Part shown: in pieces, positions 7,755 to 15,543 of the stretch
Numbering within the stretch: position 1 is the stretch's first letter
How the letters are laid out: each line of letters begins with the position of its first letter
Source of the DNA: Paenibacillus lignilyticus
Lineage (GTDB): Bacteria; Bacillota; Bacilli; Paenibacillales; Paenibacillaceae
Assembly (NCBI RefSeq): GCF_017942085.1
Contig: NZ_JAGKSP010000032.1
Location: 1-38,570, forward strand
DNA length: 38,570 bases
Reading direction: 5' to 3'
The notes under the pieces: model-generated
What the model saw: the letters and a program-made list of their open reading frames with translations, nothing else
The model's database searches: none
What the model was told of the DNA's origin: nothing
Translations under genes and position numbers: made by a program

Positions 7755-8876
7755 ATGAAGAACATTTCGAAACTTACAACAGCTGTTTTATCCGCATCTT
7801 TGCTCGTCGGTGCCATTGTTGCTCCTGCATCCGGCTTCGCGGCCGCGCCAATCGCTAAGAAAGCCGGTGCCTTCACGCAAGCAAGCGTTGAACGCACGGC
7901 CCAAGGGAAATTGATCGTGCGTTGGAAAGCCGATGCCGACCTCGGCGCGGCTAAGGTATACTGGAGCACTTCCCCGGACAACATCGAGAAGAACGGTAAA
8001 TTGCTGGCTAAGACATATTCGGCATTTAACGGTTTTGTAACAGCGGATCCTAAGCCGGGGTCCCGGATTTATTTCCTCGTAAAAGGCGGTAACAGCGCTA
8101 CGATCGAGACGGCTGAGCGCAAAGTCAACCTGCAAGGCGCATTTAACTTCCGCGACCTCGGCGGTTATCAAACAACAGACGGCAAAACGGTAAAATGGGG
8201 CAAGCTGTTCCGCGGCGAAGAGCTCGGCCATTTGACGGATGCGGACCTTAAGGCAATTCAAGAGATGGGCATTAAGACCAACGTCGACTACCGTACCGAT
8301 GCGGAAGTGAAAGCTCTGCCGGATCCGGTAATCCCGGGCGTCAACAACGTCCGTACGGATGCAGGAAACGCCGGTTCAACGGCCGATATGAACGCGATGA
8401 TTGCCTCCGGCATGATGAAAGACGCCGCTTCCGCCGTTCAAATGATGGCGGGCTTCAACAAGCAAATGGTCGACGCTCCGAAGTTTTACGTGCAATTGAT
8501 GGATCTGCTTAACGATCCGAACAAAGCGGCTCTCTTGCAGCACTGCACAGCAGGCAAAGACCGCACAGGTTTGGGCTCCGCAATTATTCTGCTGACGCTT
8601 GGCGTAGACGAGAAAACGGTAATGGACGATTACCTGCTCAGCAACTTCTATCGTGCAGATGCGAACAAGAAAATGATCGAAGGCGTCAAGCAGCAAGTGA
8701 AAGACGAGAACGTGGTTGCTGCCATTACGGCGCTGATGGGCGTTCAGAAAGAATTCCTTCAAGCTGCCCTTGACGAGATGAAGGCGAAGTACGGCTCCAT
8801 TGATGCGTTCCTGGAGACAGGCCTTGGCATTACAAAAGAAGAACGCGCTAAGCTGAAAGCGATGTACACCGAATAA
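7755..8876 (+). CDS. Secreted tyrosine-protein phosphatase (LpdA/PF13350-type)
   Basis: A 373-residue protein with a Sec signal peptide (residues 1-30, ending GFAAA). A short beta domain, possibly fibronectin-like, spans about residues 35-125 (KLIVRWKADADLGAAKVYWS). The phosphatase domain starts with AFNFRDLGGYQTTDGK, the family's N-terminal signature. The active-site loop is HCTAGKDRTG, with catalytic Cys264 and Arg270 (CX5R). GGGAGGG precedes the ATG at 7755; the longer in-frame start at 7683 would add non-signal sequence. It should dephosphorylate phosphotyrosine or phosphoinositide-like substrates outside the membrane. It is a single gene with its own terminator. Confidence 0.85.
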   Translation: MKNISKLTTAVLSASLLVGAIVAPASGFAAAPIAKKAGAFTQASVERTAQGKLIVRWKADADLGAAKVYWSTSPDNIEKNGKLLAKTYSAFNGFVTADPKPGSRIYFLVKGGNSATIETAERKVNLQGAFNFRDLGGYQTTDGKTVKWGKLFRGEELGHLTDADLKAIQEMGIKTNVDYRTDAEVKALPDPVIPGVNNVRTDAGNAGSTADMNAMIASGMMKDAASAVQMMAGFNKQMVDAPKFYVQLMDLLNDPNKAALLQHCTAGKDRTGLGSAIILLTLGVDEKTVMDDYLLSNFYRADANKKMIEGVKQQVKDENVVAAITALMGVQKEFLQAALDEMKAKYGSIDAFLETGLGITKEERAKLKAMYTE

Positions 8877-8886
8877 TCTAACAAGT

Positions 8887-8921
8887 AAGGAGTCGCCCCG
8901 GTTGCGGGACGACTCCTTTTT
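8887..8921 (+). terminator. Rho-independent terminator
   Basis: AAGGAGTCGCCCCG pairs with CGGGACGACTCCTT around a short GTTG loop and is followed by TTTTT. It ends the phosphatase transcript. Confidence 0.9.
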
Positions 8922-8945
8922 GATCTCGCTTTTTCGTCAGCTGAG

Positions 8946-8974
8946 TTTGCAGAGAGTCCCTTGCTTGTCATAAT
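8946..8974 (+). promoter_or_regulatory. Sigma-A promoter of GntR/GNAT operon
   Basis: A -35 box TTTGCA at 8946-8951 and a -10 box CATAAT at 8969-8974 are separated by exactly 17 bases. They lie about 30 bases upstream of the ribosome binding site of the GntR gene. Confidence 0.55.
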
Positions 8975-9008
8975 ATACAGAGGAGTGCCAGACGGAGAGG
9001 AATGTGCA

Positions 9009-9659
9009 ATGATGGCGAATTCAACATTAATAGATACCGCGTACGACTATATAAACACCCAAATTCGAACCGGTGAATTCATGCCAGGTTCGCTTCTATC
9101 CGAGAATGAATTGTCCGAAACCCTAAATATGAGTCGTACACCCATACGCGCGGCGATTTCTCGTCTCGAACACGAAGGGCTGCTCGTTACGCTGAAGAAT
9201 AGAGGCGTGCTCGTCAAAGAGATCTCCATGAAAGAAGTCATCGACACCATGGAGGTGCTGTATCTGTTTCAAATGCAGGCAATCGCACTATTGAAAGATG
9301 GCGTGGTAGAACCGGATCTTAAGCATCTGCAGGAGCATTTGAACCGTCAACTCGACGCCGAGCGGAATAATGCTTATACGCAGTACCTTGAGAGCTCTAT
9401 GAAGTTCTCTGAATGCCTGCTCAATGTCATGAATAACGGAGTTATCGCGAAAATCGTCGATGCCGGCGTCAAACAACTCATCCTCTTCGCCACCATTAAT
9501 TTCAAATTAACGCCCCACGAGCCGCACTATTCCGCCAACCGGTTGAATCAATCGATCTACGATGCGATTGCAGCTGGCGATTACGATCGTTTTCGCGAAA
9601 TCGCCAACGAATCCTATGCCCATAACCGACAGCGCATGCTGCGCATGTCGAGATTGTAG
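9009..9659 (+). CDS. GntR-family transcriptional regulator (FadR/FCD-type)
   Basis: A 216-residue regulator. The N-terminal winged helix covers residues 1-70 and contains PGSLLSENELSETLNMSRTP followed by IRAAISRLEHEGLL. An all-helical FCD-like effector domain follows. The ATG at 9009 sits 8 bases after GGAGAGG. The GNAT gene starts 20 bases after its stop, so the two form an operon, and the regulator may control the acetyltransferase. The effector is unknown. The FCD metal-binding histidines are not obvious, so the effector domain may be atypical. Confidence 0.85.
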   Translation: MMANSTLIDTAYDYINTQIRTGEFMPGSLLSENELSETLNMSRTPIRAAISRLEHEGLLVTLKNRGVLVKEISMKEVIDTMEVLYLFQMQAIALLKDGVVEPDLKHLQEHLNRQLDAERNNAYTQYLESSMKFSECLLNVMNNGVIAKIVDAGVKQLILFATINFKLTPHEPHYSANRLNQSIYDAIAAGDYDRFREIANESYAHNRQRMLRMSRL

Positions 9660-9678
9660 AACCCAGGGGTTGTTTAAA

Positions 9679-10155
9679 GTGAACATTCGAAACCTGCAGC
9701 CAAGCGACAACGCGGCGATCGAACGAATTATACGGGAATGCCTAATCGAATTTGGCGGCAACAGAGCCGGGTTAGCTTGGGAGGATGAGAGCTTAAGCCA
9801 TTTGGCTGATTACTATAACGCCGAAGGACGAGCCTATTGGGTCGTTGAGCAGGATGGCAAAATCGTTGGGGGATGCGGCATTGCGCCTTTTGCGGAATCG
9901 AGCGAAGTATGTGAGCTGCAGAAGATGTACTTGCTGCAGGAGGCAAGGGGTACAGGCGCGGCAGCCGCTCTGTTAGACGAAGCACTGGCCTTTGCGCGTA
10001 TTCATTATCGGCAATGCTACTTGGAAACCTTGACGACTATGGTGGCTGCCAATCGATTCTATGCCAAACATGGCTTCGTACAACTCGATGAGCCGCTTGC
10101 AGGCACGGAGCATTATGCTTGCGATGCCTGGTATATCAAGCAGTTGAACGGATAA
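9679..10155 (+). CDS. GNAT-family N-acetyltransferase
   Basis: A 158-residue single-domain acetyltransferase. The acetyl-CoA loop is in LQKMYLLQEARGTGAAAALL (Q/R-x-x-G-x-G/A pattern). The C-terminal NRFYAKHGFVQLDEPL is the usual last GNAT motif. I chose GTG at 9679 because AGGGG lies 8 bases upstream; the longer open frame reaches back into the GntR gene in another frame and is spurious. It is co-transcribed with the GntR regulator. The substrate is unknown; the family includes enzymes acting on small amines and amino acids. Confidence 0.8.
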   Translation: MNIRNLQPSDNAAIERIIRECLIEFGGNRAGLAWEDESLSHLADYYNAEGRAYWVVEQDGKIVGGCGIAPFAESSEVCELQKMYLLQEARGTGAAAALLDEALAFARIHYRQCYLETLTTMVAANRFYAKHGFVQLDEPLAGTEHYACDAWYIKQLNG

Positions 10156-10156
10156 A

Positions 10157-10197
10157 GGCGCCCGGCCTGCCCGAGAAAGTCTCGACAGCCGCTTTTT
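10157..10197 (+). terminator. Possible terminator after GNAT gene
   Basis: A short stem (CGAGA-AAG-TCTCG) within a GC-rich segment is followed by GCCGCTTTTT. The stem is weak, so this is tentative. Confidence 0.4.
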
Positions 10198-10224
10198 GAC
10201 TAAACTTCTGCATGAACAAAACTG

Positions 10225-10299
10225 TAACGGTTGTCAGCGCGGCTATTTGATGAAAAATAGACTTTTTGAAAATCTAACGGTTGTGACAGACGTTATTTG
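10225..10299 (+). repeat. Two imperfect 25-base repeats exactly 50 bases apart
   Basis: Copies lie at 10225-10249 and 10275-10299. Both start with TAACGGTTGT and end with TATTTG, and 18 of 25 positions are identical. The distance from start to start is exactly 50 bases. They are in the non-coding gap between the GNAT gene and the decayed MFS gene. The sequence has no coding role that I can see. Confidence 0.6.
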
Positions 10300-10302
10300 C
10301 AG

Positions 10303-10322
10303 GGGCGCCCACATGGGCGCCC
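10303..10322. other. GC-rich perfect hairpin
   Basis: GGGCGCCC is repeated around the loop ACAT; each arm is self-complementary, so several pairings are possible. It lies 8 bases from the 3' end of the decayed leftward MFS gene. There is no T run, so it is a poor rho-independent terminator, but it could stabilise or end transcripts. Confidence 0.5.
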
Positions 10323-10329
10323 TTAGCCT

Positions 10330-10897
10330 TTAACCCGACACGCTGGGCTGCGAATTGCCCGTTTCTTTGCGACGTGACGGCAATAATCCGATAACGAGCA
10401 CAATCGCGATGGTAATGGCAAAGATCGCCACGAAAACGACATGCATACCATGCGCGGGTTGTTTTACCTCAAGCCCCTTCGCGGCATTGTTGAATAGCGT
10501 GCCGAGCAGCGCGACGCCAACGGTCTGCCCAAGCGCGTTCATAAGCGAATTCGTCGAGGCGGCCACTCCCCGTTGGCTCCAGTCGACCGCGTTCTGAATC
10601 AGCACGAGAATAGGTGTTGTCAACAAGCCATGCCGAAACCAATGACGATTAAGATGCCGACCAAATTCGCGTACGCCGAATCGGCGTCAATGAACATCAG
10701 CCACAGGCAGCCTGCACTAACGATTACCGCTCCGGAGATAATAAAGAGGCGGGGTCCGTGCTTAAACATGAGCCTGCCCGTCAAAGTAGCTGCAAATGGC
10801 CAGGCCAAGCACATCGGCATTAGCGTGAAACCGGAATTCATCGCGCCAGTAAGCCGATCGTTACGATCTTACGATTCGTTGTTTGCTGTGCCAACAC
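10330..10897 (-). pseudogene. DHA2-type MFS transporter pseudogene with internal deletion and frameshift
   Basis: Three minus-strand pieces belong to one former multidrug exporter. A start-like segment follows AGGAGG and reads AQQTTNRKIVTIGLLA (GTG 10897 or TTG 10894). It breaks frame into NSGFTLMPMCLAWPFA (10620-10841), the region before membrane segment 9 or 10 in 14-segment DHA2 proteins. A second frame change near 10620 leads to LLTTPILVLIQNAV and the true C-terminus (10330-10626). About 250-280 residues between the N-terminus and the middle are missing. The gene is dead. An intact DHA2 exporter exists at 16188-17663. Confidence 0.75.
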
Positions 10898-10997
10898 GAA
10901 ATGCGCCTCCTATTGCAGCTAAAATAGATATCCTCAAATCTATTCACCGTCATCTCAATTATTCCTCTTCCGATAACGCCTACACTAGGCAGGAGAC

Positions 10998-11031
10998 TGG
11001 TTGACCTATGCAGAATCAAGTAGACCAACCA
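10998..11031. promoter_or_regulatory. Inverted repeat, candidate operator
   Basis: TGGTTGACCTA (10998-11008) and TAGACCAACCA (11021-11031) are inverted repeats matching at 9 of 11 positions with a 12-base spacer. They lie between the decayed MFS gene and the lysoplasmalogenase gene, just upstream of the latter's ribosome binding site. This could be a repressor site or an mRNA hairpin. No cognate regulator is adjacent. Confidence 0.4.
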
Positions 11032-11055
11032 CATTTTCTATAGGAGGAGCTCCCC

Positions 11056-11724
11056 TTGATCCGCAACCTGCTTCCGTATGCCATTGGACTTATGAGCCTC
11101 TCTTATATTTTCATCATTCCGCCTGAACCCGAAGGCTTGAAGCTGGTATTCAAGCTGATTCCTATGGCCCTCATCATAACGTATGCCTACTTGCTCTGCC
11201 CGGCTTCCCGGCAGCAAAAGCATTCGCTGCTCTTGCTCGGTTTGCTCTTCTCCATGTGCGGTGACGGGTTGATGAAATGGTTCGTTGCCGGGCTCTCTGC
11301 ATTTCTGATCGGACACCTGTTTTACACAGCATCCTTCATTCGGCGCATGCGGTTCTCTTGGCCACGTGCCATGACCTTCATTCCAATTGCCATCTATGCC
11401 GGGTATATGAGTATACAGCTTGTTCATGCCCTGCAGGACAGCGGGCAGAGCGGACTCATCGCCCCCGTTCTTCTCTATGTAACGGTTATCTCCGCGATGG
11501 CCTGGACGGCGATTCTAACCGGCAATGGTTATGCTGTAATCGGCTCCCTGCTCTTCTTGGCCTCCGACTCCCTTCTGTCTTGGAACATGTTCGTTTCTGA
11601 CATTTCCCACTCCGACATCTGGATTATGGCTACCTACTATGCGGCCCAATTCTTCATTGCCAATAGCTTGAAGGAACCATCAGCGTCGCTTTCTACCACT
11701 CCTCAATTTCACGCAAAATTTTAA
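11056..11724 (+). CDS. Lysoplasmalogenase (YhhN/TMEM86 family)
   Basis: A 222-residue protein that is almost entirely membrane-embedded, with about eight hydrophobic segments, matching the YhhN family. Family features include LLFSMCGDGLMKW and GSLLFLASDSLLSWNMF, which carry the conserved acidic residues (GD and SD). TTG at 11056 follows GGAGGAG. Family members hydrolyse the vinyl-ether bond of lysoplasmalogens or act on related ether lipids. It is a single gene downstream of an inverted repeat. Confidence 0.8.
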   Translation: MIRNLLPYAIGLMSLSYIFIIPPEPEGLKLVFKLIPMALIITYAYLLCPASRQQKHSLLLLGLLFSMCGDGLMKWFVAGLSAFLIGHLFYTASFIRRMRFSWPRAMTFIPIAIYAGYMSIQLVHALQDSGQSGLIAPVLLYVTVISAMAWTAILTGNGYAVIGSLLFLASDSLLSWNMFVSDISHSDIWIMATYYAAQFFIANSLKEPSASLSTTPQFHAKF

Positions 11725-11765
11725 TAGTCTTAAGCGTATGTTCTCGTTCCGTAATAGACATAATT

Positions 11766-11794
11766 ATAGTAGAATCGAACATATGATCTACTAT
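11766..11794. promoter_or_regulatory. Perfect inverted repeat upstream of MFS exporter, candidate repressor operator
   Basis: ATAGTAGA (11766-11773) and TCTACTAT (11787-11794) are perfect 8-base inverted repeats with a 13-base spacer centred near CATATG. The left arm overlaps a plausible -10 (TAGAAT at 11770-11775). The geometry fits a MarR- or TetR-type repressor of the exporter gene starting at 11822. The cognate regulator is not in the window. Confidence 0.55.
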
Positions 11795-11821
11795 TTTGCT
11801 AGGAAAGGATGAATTTTACAC

Positions 11822-13087
11822 ATGGAACTCCCTGTAACAAATAGTCCTTCATCAGAACCTAAGCCCTCTATGGGCTCCATGCTGAGAAACCGTTTTATTC
11901 AAGCTATTTTATCAGCAGGCGTATTCATGCAGATTGGCATTTGGGTGCGCAACTTCGCGGTGCTCTTGTTTGTCGTCGAAATGACCGACGGGGACGCGCT
12001 TGCCGTCTCGTTGGTATCGGTAGCGGAGTTCGCGCCGATCTTCGTTTTCTCGTTCATCGGCGGCGCGTTCGCCGATCGATGGAAGCCTAAGCGGACCATG
12101 GTATTATGCGACCTGCTTAGTGCGATATCCATCTTCGTTATTTTGCTCACCTTGCTTTATGGCTCTTGGCAGTCGATATTCTTCGCTACGTTCGTCTCGG
12201 CGATTCTGTCGCAATTCTCTCAGCCTTCCAGCATGAAGCTGTTCAAGCTGCACGTGCCGGGAGAGCAAATGCAGGCCGGCATGGCCTTGTTCCAGACCAT
12301 GATGGCGGTATTCATGATTTTGGGCCCGATTCTGGGCACATTCGTATTCGAACAATTGAACATCTACTGGTCGATGGGCATCGTCTGCGCCATGTTCCTC
12401 GTCTCTGCCGCTGTGCTTACGCTGCTGCCTCCGGACCGGAACGAAGAGAAAATCGATAAAGGGACGTCGATTTGGACGGAGATGAAGATGGGGCTCGACT
12501 ACGTTCTTCATCGTAAAGCGCTCGTCGCTTTGGGCGGCTCTTTCCTCGCCGCAGGGCTTGGCATCGGCGTCATTCATACGCTTGCCGTGTTTCTGATCAC
12601 CGAGCAGCTTGGCTTGCCGAAGGGCAATCTGCAATGGCTCTTTGCGGCCAACGGCGCAGCTATGCTTGTCGGCGGAGGGTTATCGATGGTGTTCTCGAAC
12701 AAGGTCGCTCCGCAAACGCTTGTTTTATGGGGCATGCTGGTCACCGGAATCGGCGTATCGATCATGGGATTCTCCGAGAGGTTCTGGCTCACGCTGGCGA
12801 TGGAAGCCATGATCGGCCTCTTCATGCCAGCCCTGCAGATCGGCATTAATACGCTCATTCTGAACAAGACGGAAGAGACATTCGTCGGACGCGTGAATGG
12901 CATTCTGACTCCTATGTTCATGGGAGCGATGGTTGTTACGATGAGCATATCGGGCTTCCTGAAGGACAGCTTGACGCTCTCTTGGACCTATCAATGCTCC
13001 GCTGCGATGTTCCTGATCGGCATTGTGTTTCTACTGCCTTTGTACCGAATCAAGGATCCGGTTCCCGTTGCGGTTGAAGCGCAGTGA
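11822..13087 (+). CDS. MFS transporter (MFS_3 / EntS-like exporter)
   Basis: A 421-residue, 12-segment major facilitator. The cytoplasmic loop after segment 2 carries the MFS signature variant GGAFADRWKPKRTM. The mid-protein FSQPSSMKLFKLHVPGEQMQ resembles the loop of the EntS/MFS_3 subfamily, which includes siderophore and macrolide exporters. AAAGGATG lies upstream of the ATG. A perfect inverted repeat in the promoter suggests repression. It is monocistronic, with a strong terminator at 13179. Substrate unknown; drug or siderophore export is plausible. Confidence 0.85.
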   Translation: MELPVTNSPSSEPKPSMGSMLRNRFIQAILSAGVFMQIGIWVRNFAVLLFVVEMTDGDALAVSLVSVAEFAPIFVFSFIGGAFADRWKPKRTMVLCDLLSAISIFVILLTLLYGSWQSIFFATFVSAILSQFSQPSSMKLFKLHVPGEQMQAGMALFQTMMAVFMILGPILGTFVFEQLNIYWSMGIVCAMFLVSAAVLTLLPPDRNEEKIDKGTSIWTEMKMGLDYVLHRKALVALGGSFLAAGLGIGVIHTLAVFLITEQLGLPKGNLQWLFAANGAAMLVGGGLSMVFSNKVAPQTLVLWGMLVTGIGVSIMGFSERFWLTLAMEAMIGLFMPALQIGINTLILNKTEETFVGRVNGILTPMFMGAMVVTMSISGFLKDSLTLSWTYQCSAAMFLIGIVFLLPLYRIKDPVPVAVEAQ

Positions 13088-13178
13088 ACGATGGGGAATC
13101 GAGTTCGATGAATCCCACGACGGGATTTTTGAGAAGAACAAAGCGCTGACGGCCAAAGAGCCATCGAATAAATAAGGC

Positions 13179-13214
13179 AAAAGGGAGTCGGCGGTTACGC
13201 GACTCCCCTTTTAA
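13179..13214 (+). terminator. Rho-independent terminator, bidirectional
   Basis: AAAAGGGAGTCG pairs with CGACTCCCCTTTT around GCGGTTACG. A/T runs on both sides let it serve the MFS gene on the left and the convergent stalk-domain gene on the right. Confidence 0.85.
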
Positions 13215-13243
13215 ATATTCGTCTGTACATTTAGCTGATCACG

Positions 13244-14803
13244 CTAATTCCCTGTAAACGTGTGTGCTTCCAGCCCCGGTTTGAAAATAAAGGAGTATAT
13301 ACTCTCAGAGGTACTAATGACTCTGGTACTCCCATCGTTATGAACAAAATCACCAATAAGTACTTTCCAAGTATAAGACTCCCCTTCGGTCATCCCTCCC
13401 GCAGCAACGTAACCTTTACCGGTAAAAAAAGATTGCCCGGTATTCTTCCCATTCGCGTCTTGTAGCAAGGCGAGCCCGGATTGCGGTTTACCATTTCCAT
13501 CAACGACTTTTGCTATCAGCTGAATGCGGTACAACTTAACGTTTCCCATAGCAAGCGGCGAGCCGTCATACGTGAATTCGCGCAAGGATGGCGGCATGAA
13601 GTCACCTATGGCCGGTTCTCCGGTTTCCCATCTCTTCGGAATCGGTACAAACACATTAAACCAGTAAGTATGCCCCTTTTCGAGCCCCCGGAGCGAGAAG
13701 CTCCCGTCCTGCTTGGTTACAACGGCTTCATGGTCAGAGGAGCCGGATTTAGGACTAAACGAGACGCGAATTCCGGCAATCGGCTTGCCTGTATCATCAA
13801 TCAATCGTCCGGTTACTTGAGCATCGGGCAAATTCGCCAGAACGAACTCATGCTTCACCTTATCTCCGGCATGATAGGTGAAGGTATAAGATGCAGGGAT
13901 AGCATATCTTTCAGACAAAGCCTGAGATAACCGTGCCGTAATCGTATAAGTACGGCCATCCTGTAACAGATCGGTTACATATTCGGTCTGTTGCTGCGCC
14001 ATGAAGCTAGTCACCATACCGTTCTCGGATACGTCGAATCCCATTTCATTATCGATGATTGGATTTCCGTCCGGTGACAGTACTCGGACCGTAGCGTGGC
14101 GGTCATCTGAACCCAGCCAAGCGCAGTTGCCTGAGAGGCGAAATTTAAAGGCGCAAGTCACGATGTCAGCATTTTCTGACCAGCTGCCTTGAACATAATA
14201 ATCGCTCCCATTCTCAAGCCCTACAAAATGAAAGTCTCCCTTCGGGCCGGTTACGGCCTCCGCAACGCTCAGCAGCTCATTACCATTCAGCTTCAGCAAT
14301 TGGACATGTTTTCCGCTACTATATCCTTTGCCATCGGCTGTGTATACCTGCCCCTTCATCGTATTTCCGGCTTGAATATCGATGTTACGGGCTGCTGCAT
14401 GCCAAGTAACCCTATTCCCCGTCTCTTCCCCCACAAATCGCAAAGGAACATAAACAGCTCCATCCTTGATCTCAGCCGGTGTTTGCATCATGGTTTGGTT
14501 CCCGTTCACTTTGGCAGCTAAGCTGCCAACCTTGAGTTCGATTCGAGTATAGGCATTCCAACCGGTAACGGTCCGTGACTTCTTGTCCCAATCAATCTTC
14601 AAGTTCAGCGCTTCGAATATCGCCCTGAACGGAACCATCGTCACGCCTTGATCGACATAAGGTGTTGCCGTCATCGGAACGGCCGAACCATTCACATGAA
14701 CAGAGATAGGGTTCAGCTGCCCTTCTGCTTTTACGATCGGTGCAAAGCTTCCGCTAACAATGAGTATTGCCATACCAACAAAGAATGCTAAAAATCTGAA
14801 CAG
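13244..14803 (-). CDS. Secreted stalk-domain protein (copper amine oxidase N-terminal domain plus Ig-like repeats)
   Basis: About 519 residues. The signal peptide ends near SFAPIVKA. A copper-amine-oxidase N-terminal ('stalk') domain covers roughly residues 35-140 (VTMVPFRAIFEALNLKIDWD, then GAVYVPLRFVGEETGNRVTW). About 370 residues with carboxypeptidase-regulatory-like beta repeats follow (VTGRLIDDTGKPIAGIRVSF, DGSFSLRGLEKGHTYWF). The start is a problem: after GGAGGGG the ATG at 14810 reads only 18 codons in the wrong frame. The long frame has just a CTG at 14803, or an ATG at 14773 inside the hydrophobic segment. Either CTG is used or a small deletion has broken the start. Confidence 0.75.
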   Translation of the reverse strand: MFRFLAFFVGMAILIVSGSFAPIVKAEGQLNPISVHVNGSAVPMTATPYVDQGVTMVPFRAIFEALNLKIDWDKKSRTVTGWNAYTRIELKVGSLAAKVNGNQTMMQTPAEIKDGAVYVPLRFVGEETGNRVTWHAAARNIDIQAGNTMKGQVYTADGKGYSSGKHVQLLKLNGNELLSVAEAVTGPKGDFHFVGLENGSDYYVQGSWSENADIVTCAFKFRLSGNCAWLGSDDRHATVRVLSPDGNPIIDNEMGFDVSENGMVTSFMAQQQTEYVTDLLQDGRTYTITARLSQALSERYAIPASYTFTYHAGDKVKHEFVLANLPDAQVTGRLIDDTGKPIAGIRVSFSPKSGSSDHEAVVTKQDGSFSLRGLEKGHTYWFNVFVPIPKRWETGEPAIGDFMPPSLREFTYDGSPLAMGNVKLYRIQLIAKVVDGNGKPQSGLALLQDANGKNTGQSFFTGKGYVAAGGMTEGESYTWKVLIGDFVHNDGSTRVISTSESIYSFIFKPGLEAHTFTGN

Positions 14804-15450
14804 CTTTCATCCCCTCCTTGCATTATTTTTTTTGCAGAACCCTCGCGCTTTCCTCGATCTATGCGACGTGCGACATGGAGAACAGCACCCCAGTGACGGC
14901 GAACGATCTGATCCGGGCGTTTATTCAGGCGAACTCGGATTTCGTTATACAGCTTATTTCGCTTCCATTCCTCCATAAGGATGTGCCCGGAGAAGGTTTC
15001 AAGCAGTTTAATGTACTCTTCAACATGATAGATACGCTCCCAATCGAAATGCCGGAGATGAACAACCTGAAACAACCCGCTGCTCTCAATCTCGTCTGCT
15101 TGCTCCTGAAGCTCTCCAACCCGCGGCCAGTCGTTGTTCTCCACCCGCTTCCCTTCACCGATTTCATAGTACACGTCTTGAATTTCATGAAAGAAAGGAT
15201 CTCCCTCATCCGCAAAAACATGATTGGCGTTCCAGAACGCCAGGTGTCCGCCGGGATGAAGAGCCTGCCACGCCTTCTTGTATCGAACCTCGGGATCTAT
15301 CCAATTCCAAGCGGTTGCAGCGAATACCAGATCGTAACCATTCCCCGCCTCGGGCTGCCATTCCTCGAAGTTCCCGTTGATGATGTTTACATCCAATCCA
15401 ACAAGGTTTTGTCGAGCAGCTTCCCGCCCATACCGTACTCTTCTATTAAA
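14788..15450 (-). pseudogene. Class I SAM-dependent methyltransferase lacking its N-terminal SAM-binding part
   Basis: The reading frame includes YDLVFAATAWNWIDPEVRYK, LHPGGHLAFWNANHVF and FDWERIYHVEEYIKLLETFS, diagnostic of a known methyltransferase family. Upstream the frame can be followed to GREAARQNLVGL. The usual 60-75 residues before it, which hold the glycine-rich SAM motif I, are absent. An ATG at 15396 is internal to the fold. The C-terminus runs on past HVARRID through the next gene's ribosome binding site and ends at 14788, overlapping that gene's start. It is most likely a decayed gene that may still carry transcription into the stalk-domain gene. Confidence 0.65.
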
Positions 15451-15543
15451 TGCCGAAGATTTTATGCTTTTTTAAGTTGCTTTTAAGGATGGTCCGATAT
15501 GATTGCCTGATTATATTCTTATTATAAAGGCAAGTGAACATCT

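Noticed and set aside
10573..11004. Long plus-strand reading frame opposite the MFS remnant
   Set aside because: It is the complement of a decayed membrane-protein gene; its residues show no domain and it has no ribosome binding site.
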